From JACIWG01 sp049969935 (GTDB taxonomy: Archaea; Thermoproteota; Nitrososphaeria; JACIWG01), in NCBI GenBank assembly GCA_049969935.1, contig JBMFNX010000008.1, forward strand, positions 1 to 49,849: a stretch of DNA of 49,849 nt. The letters run 5' to 3'. Position 1 is the stretch's first letter. Every line of letters begins with the position of its first letter. Below the pieces are notes generated by a model. The model was not told where the DNA came from. It saw only the letters and a list, made by a program, of their open reading frames with translations, and ran no database searches. This document shows positions 8,070 through 16,668 of this stretch, in pieces. Both the position numbers and the translations under genes were made by a program.

Positions 8070-9197
8070 CTATAAGGTAAACTTCTGATACTCTCTCTCA
8101 CATGGGTTTCCGAAAGCTGTTTTCATAACCATCTTTTTAGGATACATTATAGTAGATCTTATAGTATTATGGTATGGAATGTGCCTGCATATTGTTAAAT
8201 CAGATGGGCGATTTTCTTCACCATGATCTTTCATTATAGAAATGATGTAGGTTTCATCAATCTTATCATGCTTCCTTAAAAGACACTCAACTCTCGCATA
8301 CCTCTTTTCACTAGATTCGTGAACTCTTTTACCAGAAAGTTCTGGCGGCGCCTTCTTAGAATAAAGTACCTCCTTTGGCAGTTCAATCCTCTGCATCTTT
8401 TCTGTAATATAATGGTTTGTAACTATAGCATGACCCTCAACTTCCCTAATGCTATAATTATGTGGTGAAAGCTCTATGACTCCAATGTTCGAATCACTAT
8501 CTATTAATGTAACAATGGCTCCATATCCTCCCCTCTCACACGACTTTAGAAATTCAAGTGCCTCATCAACAGTTCGACAGTTTTCCAACATTTCCTGTAC
8601 TGTAATCGACAATGGGATTATGCATGTTGGTTTGTCTAGAGAGTATGCAAAATTACATGATACAGCCAAACCATGCTCATTTAATCCATCCAATACTCCA
8701 GGAGAAGGGATTATTGCGCAGCCTAAGGTTCCAAACCCGCTATCGGGTCTAGATTCGATTATAACCTGATATTCAGTAAACTCTGTTGGGAAATCAAAGT
8801 TTTTGGCTAAAACAGGTTCTTCTTCAATCATCATTCTGGAGGAGACTCCTAGGCTTGTGCAGCCACCGAGACTAAAGCCAGAAGCTTCAAGCGAAATCAT
8901 AAGCATGATCATGGAAAGTTCTACTCCCGCACCCTCAGCTATCCCCCTTAAGCGTTCACACTGTCTCGGATAATATTTGAGAATATCATTTTTCATCAAC
9001 TTTTCCGTATCCTTTTTTAAAGTGTTAACGAACCATTTTTTGGGAACAATTTTCGGCCTCATCGCCTTTATCATGCCCATGTCTGGCAAATTTTCTAACA
9101 TTTTATGTATCTTATCCCTCAAAACCTTCCCATATTGTACACCCATTTCATAATCGTCTCCATAAACCTGTATTTTTTCCACCATCAATTTCTCCAA
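8070..9197 (-). CDS. C45 / acyl-CoA:6-APA acyltransferase-like Ntn hydrolase
   Basis: This 375-residue protein has the features of the C45 (AAT) N-terminal nucleophile family. GGCTSLGV at residues 111-118 supplies the Cys that becomes the nucleophile after self-cleavage. It is followed by PVLAKNFDFPTEF and by GVLDGLNEHGLAVSCNF, a conserved core pattern. Upstream, residues 10-110 form the helical propeptide-like part (GVQYGKVLRDKI). Known members cleave or transfer amide-linked acyl groups; the substrate here cannot be predicted. It starts at ATG 9197 (a second ATG at residue 5 is possible). It is monocistronic and divergent from the CAP gene. Confidence 0.85.
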   Translation of the reverse strand: MEKLMVEKIQVYGDDYEMGVQYGKVLRDKIHKMLENLPDMGMIKAMRPKIVPKKWFVNTLKKDTEKLMKNDILKYYPRQCERLRGIAEGAGVELSMIMLMISLEASGFSLGGCTSLGVSSRMMIEEEPVLAKNFDFPTEFTEYQVIIESRPDSGFGTLGCAIIPSPGVLDGLNEHGLAVSCNFAYSLDKPTCIIPLSITVQEMLENCRTVDEALEFLKSCERGGYGAIVTLIDSDSNIGVIELSPHNYSIREVEGHAIVTNHYITEKMQRIELPKEVLYSKKAPPELSGKRVHESSEKRYARVECLLRKHDKIDETYIISIMKDHGEENRPSDLTICRHIPYHNTIRSTIMYPKKMVMKTAFGNPCEREYQKFTL

Positions 9198-9253
9198 AAG
9201 ATTATTCTAACTAACCTTTTATATTTTATTCAATCTACAAGAAAAAATATAAT

Positions 9254-10324
9254 ATGTCTCCAGAAAAGATTTATGTCATGGGAAAGGGTTCATCTGGGTT
9301 AAACCGAATCCTATTACTTTCACTTATCGGATTCATTTTTATCATATTATACTTTTCTTATATAAGTCCCCAAATTCAGCATCTTAAACAGCATACTCTT
9401 CTACCAACAAAATCGTATACCACAAGCCAATATACACTCTCCACTACAGAAACCTTTTCTCAGACCACTATAACATTTTATTCACCTATAGAATCGACTT
9501 CTTCAGCTAATTTAACGCGTCTAATAAAATATGCTCTTGATGCAATTAACAGGGATAGGCAAGAGTATGGACTCAAACCTGTTGAGCTTGGAAACAATCC
9601 TGCAGCCCAATATCATGCTGAAGACCTAGCAAGCATGCTATGTTTAAGCCATTGGGGTTCAAATGGTATGAAACCATATATGCGTTATACAATCTTTGGT
9701 GGAAAATTTTTTGTCCAAGAAAATGTTGCAGCAGTATTCATGTCCGGAAGGACTACAGTTCCATCTGAGCAAGAAATGTTATCCTTCATCTCCCAAATGG
9801 AGCATGAAATGATGTACAATGATGCGTCTTCAGACTGGGGTCATAGGAAAAATATACTTGACCCAATCCACACTCACGTAAATATTGGTATCGCCTGCAA
9901 TAGCCAAATTTTTGTAATAGTTCAGGACTTCGAAAACATTCTAATTAAATGGAGTGAATTTTCTACAAAAAATACTATTGTGACATTAAAAGGCCGTTTT
10001 CTACAGAATCTTAGACCATATATGGTCACATTATACTATGACCCTACACCATCACCGCTGACCAGCAAAGATTTACGCAATGCACCATATAATGGAAGTT
10101 ACAGTTTCGGTGAACTTTTAGGTGCGATAGTGAGCAAAGGTTATCAAGCGAATGTACCCTACATTTATGCGACAAGGTGGCGCCAAGAAGGTTTAGACTT
10201 CGAAATCGTCTTCGACTTCAAAACATTTGTTAAAGGTGAAGGAGTCTACACTATCGTGTTTGAGGTAGAAGATTCTAAGGGCAGCATCAATTTTGCCACA
10301 TCATATTCAATATTTTTAAAATAG
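9254..10324 (+). CDS. Membrane-anchored CAP/SCP-domain protein
   Basis: This 356-residue protein has one hydrophobic anchor at residues 18-38 (ILLLSLIGFIFIILYFSYI), then a Ser/Thr-rich spacer to about residue 85. The CAP (SCP/PR-1) domain spans residues 88-225, with the conserved AAQYHAEDLASM, LSHWGSNGMKPYMRYT and FVQENVAAV stretches and a later WGHRKNILDP. The C-terminal 130 residues form a beta-rich region of unknown fold. It is probably displayed outside the cell; the role of archaeal CAP proteins is unknown. ATG 9254 or ATG 9278 could start translation; both keep the anchor. Confidence 0.88.
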   Translation: MSPEKIYVMGKGSSGLNRILLLSLIGFIFIILYFSYISPQIQHLKQHTLLPTKSYTTSQYTLSTTETFSQTTITFYSPIESTSSANLTRLIKYALDAINRDRQEYGLKPVELGNNPAAQYHAEDLASMLCLSHWGSNGMKPYMRYTIFGGKFFVQENVAAVFMSGRTTVPSEQEMLSFISQMEHEMMYNDASSDWGHRKNILDPIHTHVNIGIACNSQIFVIVQDFENILIKWSEFSTKNTIVTLKGRFLQNLRPYMVTLYYDPTPSPLTSKDLRNAPYNGSYSFGELLGAIVSKGYQANVPYIYATRWRQEGLDFEIVFDFKTFVKGEGVYTIVFEVEDSKGSINFATSYSIFLK

Positions 10325-10397
10325 TGTAAATGTTTGGGCAAAATTTTTTGTAAAAATTAAATAGATGCTTAAACATATTGGGCTGAGGGTGGAAAAT

Positions 10398-10583
10398 TTG
10401 CCTGTCGTTCAAATAAGCATGTGGGCTGGTAGGTCTGACGAGCAGAAAAAGAAGATAATAGAAGGTGTAACAAATGTACTATGTGATGTACTTGGTATAA
10501 AGCCTGAAAATGTTACAGTAATAATATATGATGTAGAAAAAAAGAATTGGGGGAAATCCGGTAAACCTTCATCGGAAACATAA
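10398..10583 (+). CDS. 4-oxalocrotonate tautomerase-like enzyme, TTG start
   Basis: A longer ATG-started reading from 10365 is possible, but the TTG at 10398 is the better start. It places proline directly after the initiator (PVVQISMWAGRSDEQKKKII), and after Met removal Pro-1 is the catalytic base of this family. GAGGGTGG lies 5-6 bases upstream. The resulting 61 residues match the usual 4-OT length, and ENVTVIIYDVEKKNWGKSG matches the conserved second half. The substrate is unknown. It lies between the CAP gene and tRNA-Asp, and probably forms a hexamer as typical members do. Confidence 0.88.
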   Translation: MPVVQISMWAGRSDEQKKKIIEGVTNVLCDVLGIKPENVTVIIYDVEKKNWGKSGKPSSET

Positions 10584-10597
10584 ACTATCTTAAGAAA

Positions 10598-10609
10598 AAT
10601 TTTTATAAG
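10598..10609 (+). promoter_or_regulatory. TATA box of tRNA-Asp
   Basis: TTTTTATAAGCC lies about 26-37 bases upstream of the tRNA 5' end, at the spacing expected for an archaeal TBP/TFB promoter. It sits in an AT-rich gap after the 4-OT gene. Confidence 0.5.
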
Positions 10610-10634
10610 CCTATATCAAGAAACCAGAATGTAT

Positions 10635-10709
10635 GCCCAGGTAGTATAGACCGGTTAGTATCTCCGGCTGTCACCCGGAGGGTCGCGGGTTCAAGTCCCG
10701 CCCTGGGCG
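10635..10709 (+). tRNA. tRNA-Asp (GTC)
   Basis: A full cloverleaf can be folded. Acceptor GCCCAGG pairs with CCTGGGC. Anticodon arm TCCGG-CTGTCAC-CCGGA gives anticodon GTC. T-arm is GCGGG-TTCAAGT-CCCGC and the discriminator base is G. There is no intron. CCA is not encoded (the next bases are CCTC). The matching aspartyl-tRNA synthetase is also in this window. Confidence 0.97.
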
Positions 10710-10759
10710 CCTCACATATTCTTAATGTTTTAAAGCATGATCTTGCTACCGCCTGCTAT

Positions 10760-11674
10760 ATGCGTGTAGCCATCACGGGCGGTGCTGGTTTTATAGGCTC
10801 CAATCTTGCAGTGTACTTAAAAAGCTTAGGCTATGAAGTAGTATGTGTTGATAATCTTTCGAGGTCGTTAGAGGATAATGTTAGAAGGTTGTCTTCAGAA
10901 AATATTCTATTACATGTTATAGATGTAAGAGATTTTGAAAGATTGATTGAATTGATTAGAGGCTGCGATGTTGTCGTACACGCTGCAGCGTTAATTGATG
11001 TTGAAGAATCTTTAAAAAATCCTATATCATACTTTGAAAATAATGTGATCGGCACAGCCGCCATCTCTAAAGCCTGTGTGGACTCAAATATTGAGAGGCT
11101 CATCTATATTAGTTCAGCGGCAGTTTACGGTGAACCAAAAAAGATTCCTGTTAAAGAAACTCATCCAAGGAATCCCCTATCACCGTATGGTTTAAGCAAA
11201 CTTTTTGGAGAAAATATTGTTGAACTTTATTCGAAAATCTACAGTTTAAAATATGTTAGTCTAAGACTTTTCAATGTCTTCGGTCCAGGTCAGGGGTCTA
11301 GGGGATACGCTGGCGTAATAGCAAAGTTTGTTAAAAATGTGAAATTCGGCCAAAAACCTGTAGTTTATGGTGACGGCCTTCAAACGAGAGACTTTATACA
11401 TGTACAGGATGTGTGCCATGCAATAGAATGTTCTCTCAAGACAGGATATGTTAATGAAACATACAATATAGGTTCGGGTTCGGAGACAAAAATTATAGAT
11501 TTAGCTAAAAAGATTATGTCACTCGCTAATGTCGAAGGTGAACCATACTTTGCGCCTCAGAGGGCTGGTGATATTAGGTTCAGCTGCGCTGACATTTCTA
11601 AGGCAAAAAAACTTTTAGGCTTCCATCCTAAACTTTCACTAGAGGCTGGGCTGAAAACACTATTAAAAACATAA
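10760..11674 (+). CDS. NAD-dependent sugar epimerase/dehydratase (GalE-like)
   Basis: This 304-residue extended short-chain dehydrogenase acts on nucleotide sugars. The NAD site is TGGAGFIGSNL at residues 6-16 and VCVDNLS follows the second strand. Catalytic SSAAVYG and YGLSK are present near residues 117-147. FNVFGPGQ and DFIHVQDVCHA are typical of UDP-glucose 4-epimerase-like proteins. It probably supplies sugars for glycans or glycolipids; the exact substrate is not readable. ATG 10760 lies about 25 bases after GTTTTAAAGC, so the transcript is likely leaderless and independent of the tRNA. Confidence 0.93.
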   Translation: MRVAITGGAGFIGSNLAVYLKSLGYEVVCVDNLSRSLEDNVRRLSSENILLHVIDVRDFERLIELIRGCDVVVHAAALIDVEESLKNPISYFENNVIGTAAISKACVDSNIERLIYISSAAVYGEPKKIPVKETHPRNPLSPYGLSKLFGENIVELYSKIYSLKYVSLRLFNVFGPGQGSRGYAGVIAKFVKNVKFGQKPVVYGDGLQTRDFIHVQDVCHAIECSLKTGYVNETYNIGSGSETKIIDLAKKIMSLANVEGEPYFAPQRAGDIRFSCADISKAKKLLGFHPKLSLEAGLKTLLKT

Positions 11675-11745
11675 TTTTATGGTGCTCAATTGTTTCTCCT
11701 TGGCTGTCAAAAGTTAAAATATTCTCTTAATACCTATAACAGTCC

Positions 11746-12900
11746 ATGAACCCAAGAGAACGTTTTATTAAAGCATTATCTCGTGAAAAGCCTGATAGGG
11801 TGCCCGTGTTTGTTTTTGGAATAAACGGTTCTGTTCTAGAAAAACTTCTCTGCAGACCTGTTATGCAGAGGAATCCGAAAGCCTATCTTGAAATGTGCTC
11901 TAAAGGCGAGGTTGAGAAAGCAAATCTGCTTACGGTTGAAGACCATATAGAGTTGGTTGAAAGGTTTGATTTGGATGCTGTGAGGGAAGTTAATCAGGTC
12001 GGAGGCTGGCTTATAGACCCAAGGTGGGAATATTTTCCAAAAGACTGTAAGGTAGTTAAAAGGGGTGAAAACCTTTGGGAAATAGATGGGGTGCCAGTAC
12101 AGTATATGCCTGAAGTTAACTCACTTTATGTCCTGAAACCTTTTCTTCCAACAGACCCTGATAAGGCTAAAGAGTTTCTTAAAAGTATATGGAATGATGT
12201 AACAGTTCCAGACCAAGAAACAGTAGTTTTAGAAAAGATTGCAAGCAGATTAAAGGGTAAAAGGTTCATTTTGTCTGTAATACAGGGCACTTTCCTACCA
12301 TTCTTTTCACCTTCAACACATATGATGGTTTGGTTGCACAGGAATCCTGACATATTAAAAATGTGGTTGGAATATTATCTTAGGGTTAACATTGAACGTG
12401 CGAAAGCAAAAATAGATGCTGGTGCAGAAGGTATAATAGAAAATGATGATTATGCTACAACAATGGGTCCAATGATTTCTCCAAAATATTTTAGAGACCT
12501 AATTATACCTAACCTGAAAAGATTATGTGATGTGGTGCATAAAAAGGGTGCATTTTTTATCAAACATACTGATGGAAACATTTCTTTAATATTAGAAGAT
12601 ATCGTCAACACTGGTATAGATGGTATTCATCCCATAGAAAAGAAGGCTGGAATGGACATTGGGCAAGTTAAAAAATTGTATGGTAAAAGAGTCTGCGTTA
12701 TAGGCAACATAGAAGGTTCACTTGGTGGCGATAGAGGCAGAGAACATATCGTAAACGAGACTCTTGAACTACTAAAAAATGTTGCCCCAGGTGGAGGATA
12801 TATAATGACAACAAGCAATGTTATAACCTCAGACGCTAAAGTTGAAAATTTTCTCGCATGGATTGATACTGTAAAAAAGTTTGGAAGATACGGGGACTAG
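11746..12900 (+). CDS. Uroporphyrinogen decarboxylase-family protein (methyltransferase-like)
   Basis: The 384 residues match the URO-D fold: MNPRERFIKALSREKPDRVPV at the N-terminus, AGAEGIIENDDYATTMGPMI in the middle and FIKHTDGNISLILEDIV, GIDGIHPIE and VCVIGNIEG in the C-terminal half. The family contains haem-pathway decarboxylases and cobalamin/CoM methyltransferases such as MtaA. No other haem genes are near, so a corrinoid-dependent methyltransferase or related activity is equally possible. The gene stands alone between the epimerase and PDO genes. The family is confident; the function is open. Confidence 0.85.
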   Translation: MNPRERFIKALSREKPDRVPVFVFGINGSVLEKLLCRPVMQRNPKAYLEMCSKGEVEKANLLTVEDHIELVERFDLDAVREVNQVGGWLIDPRWEYFPKDCKVVKRGENLWEIDGVPVQYMPEVNSLYVLKPFLPTDPDKAKEFLKSIWNDVTVPDQETVVLEKIASRLKGKRFILSVIQGTFLPFFSPSTHMMVWLHRNPDILKMWLEYYLRVNIERAKAKIDAGAEGIIENDDYATTMGPMISPKYFRDLIIPNLKRLCDVVHKKGAFFIKHTDGNISLILEDIVNTGIDGIHPIEKKAGMDIGQVKKLYGKRVCVIGNIEGSLGGDRGREHIVNETLELLKNVAPGGGYIMTTSNVITSDAKVENFLAWIDTVKKFGRYGD

Positions 12901-12961
12901 AAGCTCATAAAAAAGCTAATATACTCAAACTTTTTTTATTTCTGTAAAAGGGTGGAGTAGA

Positions 12962-13597
12962 ATGCCCATTTTATCTGAAAAGGTAAGGTCACGTGTTAAG
13001 AGCATCTTTAGCGAACTTGAATCACCTGTAAAGCTAGTACTATTTACACAGGAGTTTGAATGTGAAACATGTGCTGACACTAGACAACTTCTTGAAGAAC
13101 TTTCATCCCTATCTGAAAAGATTAAGCTTGAAGTTTACGATTTCGTCTCAGATAAAGATAAGGTTGAAAAATATAAGATTGACAAGATTCCAGCAATTGT
13201 CGTTGAAGGTAAAAAAGATTATGGTATAAGATTCTACGGCATTCCAGGAGGATACGAATTCAATTCCCTATTACATGCTATAAAGATCGTTTCCACAGAA
13301 AATTCAGGCCTTTCTCAGGAAATAAAAAATATGCTTAAATCGTTGACAAAACCAATTCACATTCAAGTCTTTGTAACCTTAACATGCCCATACTGTCCAA
13401 TGGCTGTTGAAACAGCTCACAAGATTGCCTTAGAAAGCGACCTTGTTAGGGCTGAAATGATTGATGCAACAGAATTTCCTCATCTAGCAAACAAGTATCA
13501 AGTTTTTGCTGTACCAAAGGTTGTAATAAACGATAAAATTAGCTTTGAAGGAGCATTACCGGAACTCTCGTTTGTTAGACACGTCCTTAAAGCCTAA
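12962..13597 (+). CDS. pdo: Protein disulfide oxidoreductase (PDO), tandem thioredoxin folds
   Basis: This 211-residue protein has two thioredoxin units, each with a CxxC site: CETC near residue 25 and CPYC near residue 142. This is the layout of archaeal PDO, which forms and reshuffles cytosolic disulfides and is a marker of thermophiles. The second unit has the cis-Pro region QVFAVPKVVINDK. It starts at ATG 12962 behind GGGTGGAG. The gene ends before the fumarase promoter. The assignment is secure. Confidence 0.95.
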   Translation: MPILSEKVRSRVKSIFSELESPVKLVLFTQEFECETCADTRQLLEELSSLSEKIKLEVYDFVSDKDKVEKYKIDKIPAIVVEGKKDYGIRFYGIPGGYEFNSLLHAIKIVSTENSGLSQEIKNMLKSLTKPIHIQVFVTLTCPYCPMAVETAHKIALESDLVRAEMIDATEFPHLANKYQVFAVPKVVINDKISFEGALPELSFVRHVLKA

Positions 13598-13684
13598 AAT
13601 TAGACTTCTAAACCTCATTTTTCTTCATATTTTAAACTATGTGGCCAAAATAAATTCGAACTTAACCTTAATTTGCTTCAAAGT

Positions 13685-13700
13685 TTTAAACTTATATACT
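13685..13700 (+). promoter_or_regulatory. TATA promoter of the fumarase genes
   Basis: TTTTAAACTTATATAC lies 22-37 bases before ATG 13722, which predicts a leaderless fumarase mRNA. This supports the shorter alpha-subunit start over an upstream in-frame ATG at 13545 that would lie inside the PDO gene. Confidence 0.5.
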
Positions 13701-13721
13701 TCAACAATTTTGTTCATCGTC

Positions 13722-14603
13722 ATGGAAGATCTCGTCAATCTTCTATCCAAATTTATTAGGCTTGTCGCAATAAGATTACCTGATGACGTATACAATGCCC
13801 TAAAAGAGCTTTCCTCCAAAGAAAATTCTTGTTGGGGAAAGGAGGTATATTCGATCATGTTCGATAACATTAGGCTTGCATTAGAAAAGAATGTGCCAGT
13901 ATGCCAGGATACTGGTGTACTAATGTTTTTTGTTGACGCTGGAGCAGATTTTCCATACCTAAACGTTTTGCCAGACGCTATTCATGCTGCAACTGTTAGG
14001 GCTACAGAAGAGGTTCCATTGCGCCCTAATGTGGTTGAACCTTTTATAGAAAAGAATACTGGAAACAATGTTGGTACAAGATTGCCTTGGATAGAATGGA
14101 ACATTCTACCTGATACCAGTTATGCTGACATAACATTATACCTTGCAGGTGGTGGCACGTCTTTGACGGGACAGGCTAAAGTTCTTCCACCTGCGTCAGG
14201 TTTTAAGGGTGTTATAGAATTTGTTCTAGAAGTGGTTTCAAGCTACGGTTTAAACGCATGTCCTCCATTCCTTGTTGGTGTAGGCCTTGGAACAACAGTT
14301 GAAACAGCCGCAATCCTGTCTAAAAGGGCTCTTCTTAGACCAATTGGTTCAAGAAATGCTGACCCGAAGGCTGCCTTTCTAGAAAAAATTCTTTATGATA
14401 AGATAAATGGTCTTGAAATCGGTCCCCAAGGTTTAGGTGGTTCCACCACAGCCTTTGCTGTTCACGTAGAATATTCAGCAAGGCATCCTGCCACTTTAGC
14501 TGTTGGCGTCTCAACAGGCTGCTGGGCTCATAGGAGAGGTACTATAAGATTAAAATCTGATTTAAGCTATGAACTACCATCATATGAGGGTGTTGAACTA
14601 TGA
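13722..14603 (+). CDS. Fumarate hydratase class I, alpha (N-terminal) subunit
   Basis: With the start at ATG 13722 the protein has 293 residues, the usual size for the alpha subunit of two-subunit class I fumarases. These oxygen-sensitive [4Fe-4S] enzymes interconvert fumarate and malate. Candidate cluster cysteines are in VPVCQDTGV, LNACPPF and STGCWAHRR. GQAKVLPPASG and PQGLGGSTTAFAV are typical of the subunit. The reading frame opens further upstream (13545), but that extension is AT-rich, overlaps PDO and has no family similarity. Its stop overlaps the beta-subunit start (ATGA), so the two are co-translated. Confidence 0.94.
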   Translation: MEDLVNLLSKFIRLVAIRLPDDVYNALKELSSKENSCWGKEVYSIMFDNIRLALEKNVPVCQDTGVLMFFVDAGADFPYLNVLPDAIHAATVRATEEVPLRPNVVEPFIEKNTGNNVGTRLPWIEWNILPDTSYADITLYLAGGGTSLTGQAKVLPPASGFKGVIEFVLEVVSSYGLNACPPFLVGVGLGTTVETAAILSKRALLRPIGSRNADPKAAFLEKILYDKINGLEIGPQGLGGSTTAFAVHVEYSARHPATLAVGVSTGCWAHRRGTIRLKSDLSYELPSYEGVEL

Positions 14604-15193
14604 ATTTTGTTTTAAACACTCCATTAAAAGATGAGGATTTAGAGAAGGTTAACGTTGGAGACATAGTTTACTTAAATGGTACCATTGTAACCGCAAGAGA
14701 CGCTGCACACGAGAGATTTTTGAAGCATGGTCAAATGCTGCCCATAAGTTTAGGAGGTCTCCCAATATTTCATGCTGGCCCAATAGTTAAAAGGGTTGAC
14801 GGAACCTGGCATATTGTATCGATTGGGCCTACAACTAGTATGAGAATGGAGTCCCTAGAATATGATTTTATGGAAAGGTCTGGTGTTAAGATGATTATAG
14901 GGAAAGGTGGAATGGGCCATAGAACAGCTGAAGCCTGTAAAAGGTTTAAGGCTGTTCACGCAGTCTTTCCAGGAGGATGTGCTGTCGTTGCAGCTGAAAG
15001 GATTAAGAGGGTTTTAGGTGTAGAATGGCTTGACCTAGGCGTGCCTGAAGCTCTATGGATTATGGAGGTTGAAAACTTTGGTCCACTTATAATATCAATT
15101 GACACTAAGGGAAATAATTTGTTTGAGGAAAGATTAAAGGTGATAAACAGTAAAAAGCTCGATTTACTGAAAAATTTGGATAAAATTTTTTAA
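14600..15193 (+). CDS. Fumarate hydratase class I, beta (C-terminal) subunit
   Basis: This 197-residue subunit completes the fumarase. VGDIVYLNGTIVTARDAAHE, IFHAGPIVKR and SIGPTTSMRME form the conserved substrate-binding core, followed by GKGGMGHRT and FPGGCAVVAAERI. The gene starts within the alpha-subunit stop and ends in A4T6 that overlaps its own stop codon (15182-15191), probably the operon terminator. L-tartrate dehydratase subunits are related, but the context and motifs favour fumarase. Confidence 0.93.
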   Translation: MNFVLNTPLKDEDLEKVNVGDIVYLNGTIVTARDAAHERFLKHGQMLPISLGGLPIFHAGPIVKRVDGTWHIVSIGPTTSMRMESLEYDFMERSGVKMIIGKGGMGHRTAEACKRFKAVHAVFPGGCAVVAAERIKRVLGVEWLDLGVPEALWIMEVENFGPLIISIDTKGNNLFEERLKVINSKKLDLLKNLDKIF

Positions 15194-15234
15194 TCAAGAA
15201 TTAATATATAATCGTATAATATGAGGTGTATGTG

Positions 15235-16623
15235 ATGTCCCTGGGATTTGATGCTAAAAAGGTTGTTGACAGAATTTTATCTAAAAGAGACTACATTGTT
15301 GAAGAAGTTAGAAAGCTTCTAAGAATGCCAAGCATTTCTGGTACAGGTGAGGGCATAGAGGATGTTGCAGGATACTTGAGAGACTGGATAAGAGATAGGT
15401 TGGGTGCAAATACTACACTATTAAGGTACGGTGGCCACCCTATCGTATACGGTAAACTTGATCATAGAAAAGAGAAAACAATAATATTCTATAACATGTA
15501 TGATGTTCAACCAACAGGTCCACTGGAGCTCTGGTCATCTCCACCATTCGAGGCAAGGATTGTTGAAGACAAGATTATTGCTAGAGGTGCCACGAACACG
15601 AAGGGTGCTCTCATGTCAACACTATTAGGTTTTGAAGCAATGGTTGAAGTTTTAGGTGAATCGCCTGTAAACATAATATTTGCACTTGAAGGTGAAGAGG
15701 AGCTTGGTTCACCAAGCATGCCAAAGTTTGTTGAAGATAAGAAGGTTGAGCTTCAAGAAGCTGACACCGGCCTTTTCACCATACCTTCGGAGGTTGAATT
15801 GGGTAAGCCTAGGATCCAGCTTGGAAACAAGGGTATAGTATTTATTGAATTGAAGTGTAGTACAAGCAAGTATGAGGTTCATGGAAGTTACAGTAGAGGA
15901 TTCTATAACCCAGCGGTCATACTAAGTAAGATTGTCTCTGAACTAATTGACCCACATTTTGGTCCAAAAATCCCATGGCTTGAAGAAAAGACTGTGCTTC
16001 CGACTCCAGAAGATCTGATGTTGCTTGACCAGCTTATCGAATGCACTCCACTTGAAAAGATGATGGGATCGCATGGAATAAAATCTTCTAGACTAAAGGG
16101 TCGTGAATGGTATCAGGCTGTATTCTTTAAACCAAATGTTAATGTCGACGGTTTCACGGCCGGATACACTGGTCCAGGAACTAAAACAGTATTGCCGAAT
16201 GAGGCGACCTTAAGAATAGATTTCAGAATTGTGCCAAATATTGAGCCAGAAGATGTCATTGAAGGCTTAAAGGCTCTCATTGAAAGGCTCGGCTTCTCTA
16301 ATATGGTTGAAGTTAATGTGCTGGACGGTTACACTTGGAGTAAGATAAGTCCTAATGCTCCAGTTGTAGAAGTTGCAAAGGAAGCATACTCTGACATGGG
16401 TGTTAAACCATACATTATTCCATTGATTACTGGTTCAGCTCCAATGTACCTTTTCACTAGAGTGTTAAAGATTCCTGTTATTGTAACAGGCCCAGGCCAC
16501 GGTGAACGAGCTCACGCTCCAAACGAGTTCATAACAGTCGACACCACTTGGAAGACTGCATCATATGTAGTATATTTAACGAACAGACTCATTTCATGTG
16601 AAAAGAATTTGAGGCTTCTTTAA
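15235..16623 (+). CDS. M20-family peptidase-like protein with altered metal site
   Basis: Start ATG 15235 is preferred over GTG 15226 because GAGGTG (15223-15228) lies at the right distance. The 462 residues clearly align with M20 dipeptidases (MYDVQPTGPLELWSSPPFE, ALEGEEELGS, RAHAPNEF). However, the usual metal His in YGHxDVQP is Met-88, the bridging Asp in RGATDxKG is Asn-121, and the later ISD aspartate position reads Pro-184. The catalytic Glu pair (155/156) and C-terminal His remain. It may be a noncanonical or non-peptidase member. It lies alone between fumarase and nnrDE. Confidence 0.85.
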   Translation: MSLGFDAKKVVDRILSKRDYIVEEVRKLLRMPSISGTGEGIEDVAGYLRDWIRDRLGANTTLLRYGGHPIVYGKLDHRKEKTIIFYNMYDVQPTGPLELWSSPPFEARIVEDKIIARGATNTKGALMSTLLGFEAMVEVLGESPVNIIFALEGEEELGSPSMPKFVEDKKVELQEADTGLFTIPSEVELGKPRIQLGNKGIVFIELKCSTSKYEVHGSYSRGFYNPAVILSKIVSELIDPHFGPKIPWLEEKTVLPTPEDLMLLDQLIECTPLEKMMGSHGIKSSRLKGREWYQAVFFKPNVNVDGFTAGYTGPGTKTVLPNEATLRIDFRIVPNIEPEDVIEGLKALIERLGFSNMVEVNVLDGYTWSKISPNAPVVEVAKEAYSDMGVKPYIIPLITGSAPMYLFTRVLKIPVIVTGPGHGERAHAPNEFITVDTTWKTASYVVYLTNRLISCEKNLRLL

Positions 16624-16668
16624 ATCTTAAGCAAAGTTTAATATTGTAGATGTAACAAGTTAGATATA

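Noticed and set aside
13545..13721. 59-residue N-terminal extension of fumarase alpha
   Set aside because: Overlaps the PDO gene, is unlike the family, and a TATA element sits just before the internal ATG 13722.
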